NCBI GenBank assembly: GCA_040507245.1
Contig: JBEVVH010000185.1
Coordinates: 1-6,749 of the forward strand
Length of the DNA stretch: 6,749 nt
Reading direction: 5' to 3'
Source: Thiodiazotropha sp040507245
GTDB taxonomy: Bacteria > Pseudomonadota > Gammaproteobacteria > Chromatiales > Chromatiaceae
The translations under genes were made by a program, and so were the position numbers. This document shows positions 6,726 through 6,749 of the stretch, in pieces (position 1 is the first letter of the stretch; each line of letters opens with the position of its first letter). A model generated the notes under the pieces. It searched no databases. It saw nothing but the letters and a program-made list of their open reading frames with translations, and was not told where the DNA came from.

Positions 6726-6749
6726 TTGACAGCCTATTAGTGCCCCGGC
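6680..6749 (+). CDS. Unrecognised partial reading frame at the right edge
   Basis: From ATG 6680 a new frame stays open for 23 codons to the end of the window, starting MKDFGTSKSTKIDSIFDSLL. It lies in a different frame from the efflux gene and begins where that gene's homology ends. By hand count 32 of its 70 bases are G or C, lower than the GC-rich genes to its left. No Shine-Dalgarno precedes the ATG. It may be the start of a transposase or other inserted gene, but I do not recognise the family and the stretch is too short to be sure that it is coding. Confidence 0.3.
   Translation, partial: MKDFGTSKSTKIDSIFDSLLVPR
6686..6715. repeat. Inverted repeat near the right-edge junction
   Basis: GATTTTGG (6686-6693) and CCAAAATC (6708-6715) are perfect 8-base reverse complements separated by 14 nt. 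Inside, GAC/GTC can add three more pairs after a two-base bulge. The structure lies a few bases past the point where the efflux-protein homology stops. It may be part of an element end, or chance within coding sequence. Confidence 0.45.

Larger units (their letters stand above)
5428..6729 (+). pseudogene. NodT-type outer-membrane efflux lipoprotein, C-terminally truncated
   Basis: Outer-membrane channel (TolC-like OEP family, PF02321 twice) that works with a periplasmic adaptor and an inner-membrane pump in a tripartite efflux system. From GTG 5428 it has a lipoprotein signal, MSFTRRILGLLPVLLLSAC, with lipobox LSAC and lipidated Cys19. Family motifs follow: FWWQLFNDDHLNRLI (58-72), WELDFWGRFRR (144-154), LQRPDIR (292-298), IGIAEADFYPSI (311-322) and GPSLTWHLFDHGRI (347-360). 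OEP repeat 1 spans about 65-255 and repeat 2 starts near 290. Homology appears to stop around SLRS (414-417); the last 16 residues to the TGA at 6727 do not resemble the expected YREG...VLDAQR ending, and some 50-70 residues are missing. The start is uncertain: TTG 5413 is the alternative, and neither has a good Shine-Dalgarno. It probably shares a transcript with the AI-2E gene. No adaptor or pump is in view. Confidence 0.85.

Noticed and set aside
1..6749. CRISPR array, tRNA, rRNA or riboswitch
   Set aside because: No regularly spaced repeats, no cloverleaf or rRNA-like sequence, and no recognisable riboswitch core were seen on either strand.

Overview
The window fits a chromosomal segment of a fairly GC-rich gammaproteobacterium. 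The support is the gene order rplU-rpmA-obg-proB, a bL27 without the Firmicutes-type N-terminal extension, and a NodT-type outer-membrane efflux lipoprotein. I cannot fix the genus from sequence alone. Positions 1-160 hold no gene. They carry a hairpin and two similar copies of a short motif, the second of which contains the proB stop codon.

Positions 161-3001, minus strand, form one conserved housekeeping cluster read right to left: rplU (bL21), rpmA (bL27), obg (ribosome-assembly GTPase) and proB (glutamate 5-kinase). A near-consensus sigma70 promoter lies in front of rplU. A strong intrinsic terminator between rpmA and obg splits the cluster into a heavily expressed ribosomal pair and a downstream obg-proB pair. 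The terminator ends only 12 nt before the obg start codon. obg and proB are 5 nt apart and probably translated from one message.

Positions 3156-4076, minus strand, encode a cation diffusion facilitator of the SLC30A9 (ZnT9)-like type. A 210-nt divergent intergenic region (4077-4286) separates it from a plus-strand envelope pair. The first gene is an AI-2E/PerM-family membrane protein, broken by a single-base frameshift at a GGGG run (4423-4426). The second is a NodT-type outer-membrane efflux lipoprotein (5428 to about 6678) whose family homology stops abruptly near the right edge. The last 70 bases are lower in GC and open in a new frame from an ATG, consistent with an insertion-element boundary, a rearrangement or an assembly join.

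I do not see a previously undescribed system here. The points most worth checking are the AI-2E frameshift, the broken efflux gene with its odd junction, the repeat-like tail beyond proB, and the terminator that abuts the obg start without a visible ribosome-binding site.
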